Origin: Actinomycetota bacterium
GTDB taxonomy: Bacteria; Actinomycetota; Actinomycetes; S36-B12
Assembly (NCBI GenBank): GCA_003456155.1
Contig: DMPC01000005.1
Span: forward strand, 1,857-7,476
Reading direction: 5' to 3'
Length of the DNA stretch: 5,620 nt
Shown piece after piece: positions 4,488-5,620 of this stretch. Each line of letters starts with the position of its first letter. The stretch's first letter is position 1. The notes beneath the pieces were generated by a model. It did not search any database and was not told the DNA's origin. It worked only from the letters and a program-made list of their open reading frames with translations. Position numbers and translations under genes: made by a program.

Positions 4488-5620
4488 TGCAGAGGTGAGC
4501 GTCGAACCACCAGCGGTGGGCCGATGTGTGCCTTTCTCCTGGATGACGAGCATCTCCTTGTTGATGACGTCGAATGGTCGCCTCCTGGCTACGCACCTCC
4601 CGATGCTGACGATCCTTCACTCGGTGAGCACCTCACGGACGCCGAGTGGTTCGACCTGGTCGCGAGCCTCGATGACCTGGGGTCGCCAGCGAACCCCGGT
4701 GATCTGGGGTTGCCAGCCAGCCTCGATGATCTCGGGTTCCCAGTCACCCTCGGTGGCGTTGCGCCCGCGGAAGCGCTTGCGCAGACCGGCAGTCCTGCCT
4801 CGCGTCGTTCAGGGCCGAGGTCATCCACCTGGGCCGCAGACTGCTTGGCGTCCTTGCACGGAGCCACCGTGGGTGAGCTGGACACCGCAGAGACGCTGCA
4901 GTACCTGCGCACCACCGAGCGACTGATCGCCCACCTGCACGCCCTGGAGTCCCGAGCACTGGTGCACCTCGCCGGATCATCTGTGCAGGTGGAGCAGCAT
5001 CGCGTGGAGTCCGGTGCGACCGTGACCATCGTCGATCCCGCACGGACGGAGGCGGCTGCCGCACTTCGGTGGTCGGAGTCGCAGGCCCATGACCGGATCA
5101 CCATGGCTCGGCTGCTCAGCGGGGCACTCCCCCTCACCTCGACGGCGTTGGCAGCAGGTGACATCAGTTACCACCAGGCGCAGTCGATCGCCGATGTGGT
5201 GGGACGCCACTCTGCTGCCGTGTCGTGGCTGGACGGCTCTCGGGAGGCTGGGGCTGGTGCGACATTCCTCGCTGACGCGCAGTACATCGAGGAGCGAGCC
5301 GTGCCGGCAGCCCGGCGCTCCACCGCTTCGGCCGCCCGCAAGGCAGCCGATCGAGCCCTGCGTCGTCGCGACGCCGATCATGTTCGGGCACGCCGCGAGC
5401 AAGCCATGCGCAGGCGCGATGCCTGGATAGAGATCGAGCCCGACGGCACCGCCCTGCTTCTGGCTCGCATGGGGGTCATCGATGCACATGCCTGTCTGGG
5501 CGTCATCGACACCCTCGCACGTGACCCGCACCTTCCTGTTGCAGCCACCACCTCGACCGATGCGGGCATCGGCGAACGGCGCAGCGACGCCTTGCTGTGG
5601 ATGCTCCTCGGGCGGCCGGG
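4485..5620 (+). CDS. DUF222 (13E12-type) HNH endonuclease family protein, 3' end cut off by window
   Basis: An uninterrupted frame runs from ATG 4485 through 378 codons to the window edge. Residues from about 130 on match the DUF222 domain: an N-terminal helix with LDTAETLQYLRTTERLIAH (132-150), then QAHDRITMARLL (200-211), AAGDISYHQAQSIADVV (223-239), a long Arg/Ala-rich helix with RRRDADHVRARREQAMRRRD, and the EPDGTALLLARM strand region, then a start of RSDALLWMLLG. Family members usually carry a C-terminal HNH nuclease motif, which would lie past 5620, so nuclease activity is inferred. Many actinobacterial genomes hold several copies, and their biological role is unsettled. Residues 1-130 are an unusual acidic, proline/glycine-rich, probably disordered lead-in with a 9-residue repeat (60-86). 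ATG 4524 (residue 14) is an alternative start; no strong Shine-Dalgarno sequence decides between them. Confidence 0.88.
   Translation, partial: MCRGERRTTSGGPMCAFLLDDEHLLVDDVEWSPPGYAPPDADDPSLGEHLTDAEWFDLVASLDDLGSPANPGDLGLPASLDDLGFPVTLGGVAPAEALAQTGSPASRRSGPRSSTWAADCLASLHGATVGELDTAETLQYLRTTERLIAHLHALESRALVHLAGSSVQVEQHRVESGATVTIVDPARTEAAAALRWSESQAHDRITMARLLSGALPLTSTALAAGDISYHQAQSIADVVGRHSAAVSWLDGSREAGAGATFLADAQYIEERAVPAARRSTASAARKAADRALRRRDADHVRARREQAMRRRDAWIEIEPDGTALLLARMGVIDAHACLGVIDTLARDPHLPVAATTSTDAGIGERRSDALLWMLLGRP
4662..4742 (+). repeat. 27-bp coding tandem repeat in DUF222 N-terminus
   Basis: Three 27-bp units (4662-4688, 4689-4715, 4716-4742) encode ASLDDLGSP, ANPGDLGLP and ASLDDLGFP, and a decayed fourth reads VTLGGVAPA (4743-4769). 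The unit length keeps the frame. The repeats sit in the predicted disordered linker before the DUF222 domain, where length variation would be tolerated. Confidence 0.8.

Noticed and set aside
4503..4518. Second LexA-like box at the DUF222 gene (TCGAAC at 4502-4507)
   Set aside because: The required GTTCGA half-site is missing at the right spacing, so it does not match the consensus.

Overview
This is a GC-rich bacterial segment (codons mostly end in G or C). The gene content fits an actinobacterium: a DUF222/HNH-type protein, genes with little or no Shine-Dalgarno sequence, and a palindrome identical to the actinobacterial LexA (SOS) box. I cannot name a genus. All five convincing genes are on the + strand.

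Layout. Positions 1-252 hold no gene I can support. They contain a 19-bp tandem repeat, a long GC-rich hairpin, and three TTCGAACA units spaced exactly 12 bp apart, two of which form a perfect LexA-type palindrome (178-195). Positions 253-2863 are an ABC-2 type exporter operon: a DrrA/NodI-type ATPase followed by two paralogous six-helix permeases. The junctions are ATGA stop/start overlaps. The ATPase-permease junction has been expanded into a ladder of 14-bp repeats that encodes three consecutive five-codon mini-ORFs. Positions 2864-2984 are a spacer filled by a 15-bp tandem array and ending in a candidate leaderless promoter. Positions 2985-4388 encode a complete metallo-beta-lactamase/beta-CASP protein of the CPSF73-like RNase family with all catalytic motifs intact. 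Positions 4389-4484 carry two small inverted repeats. From 4485 to the window end there is the 5' part of a DUF222 protein, the N-terminal half of the 13E12-type HNH endonuclease family. The HNH motif would lie beyond the window. Its N-terminal linker contains a 27-bp (9-residue) tandem repeat.

How it works together. The ATPase and two permeases should form one exporter (ATPase dimer plus permease heterodimer) whose substrate cannot be read from sequence. The SOS-box palindrome is the only strong regulatory signal before the operon. If LexA binds it, the exporter, or a minus-strand gene to the left, would be DNA-damage inducible. The beta-CASP and DUF222 genes look like separate transcription units. 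No wholly new system is evident. The best leads are the SOS-box/exporter link, the ATGA ladder, and the repeated appearance of short tandem duplications at gene boundaries.
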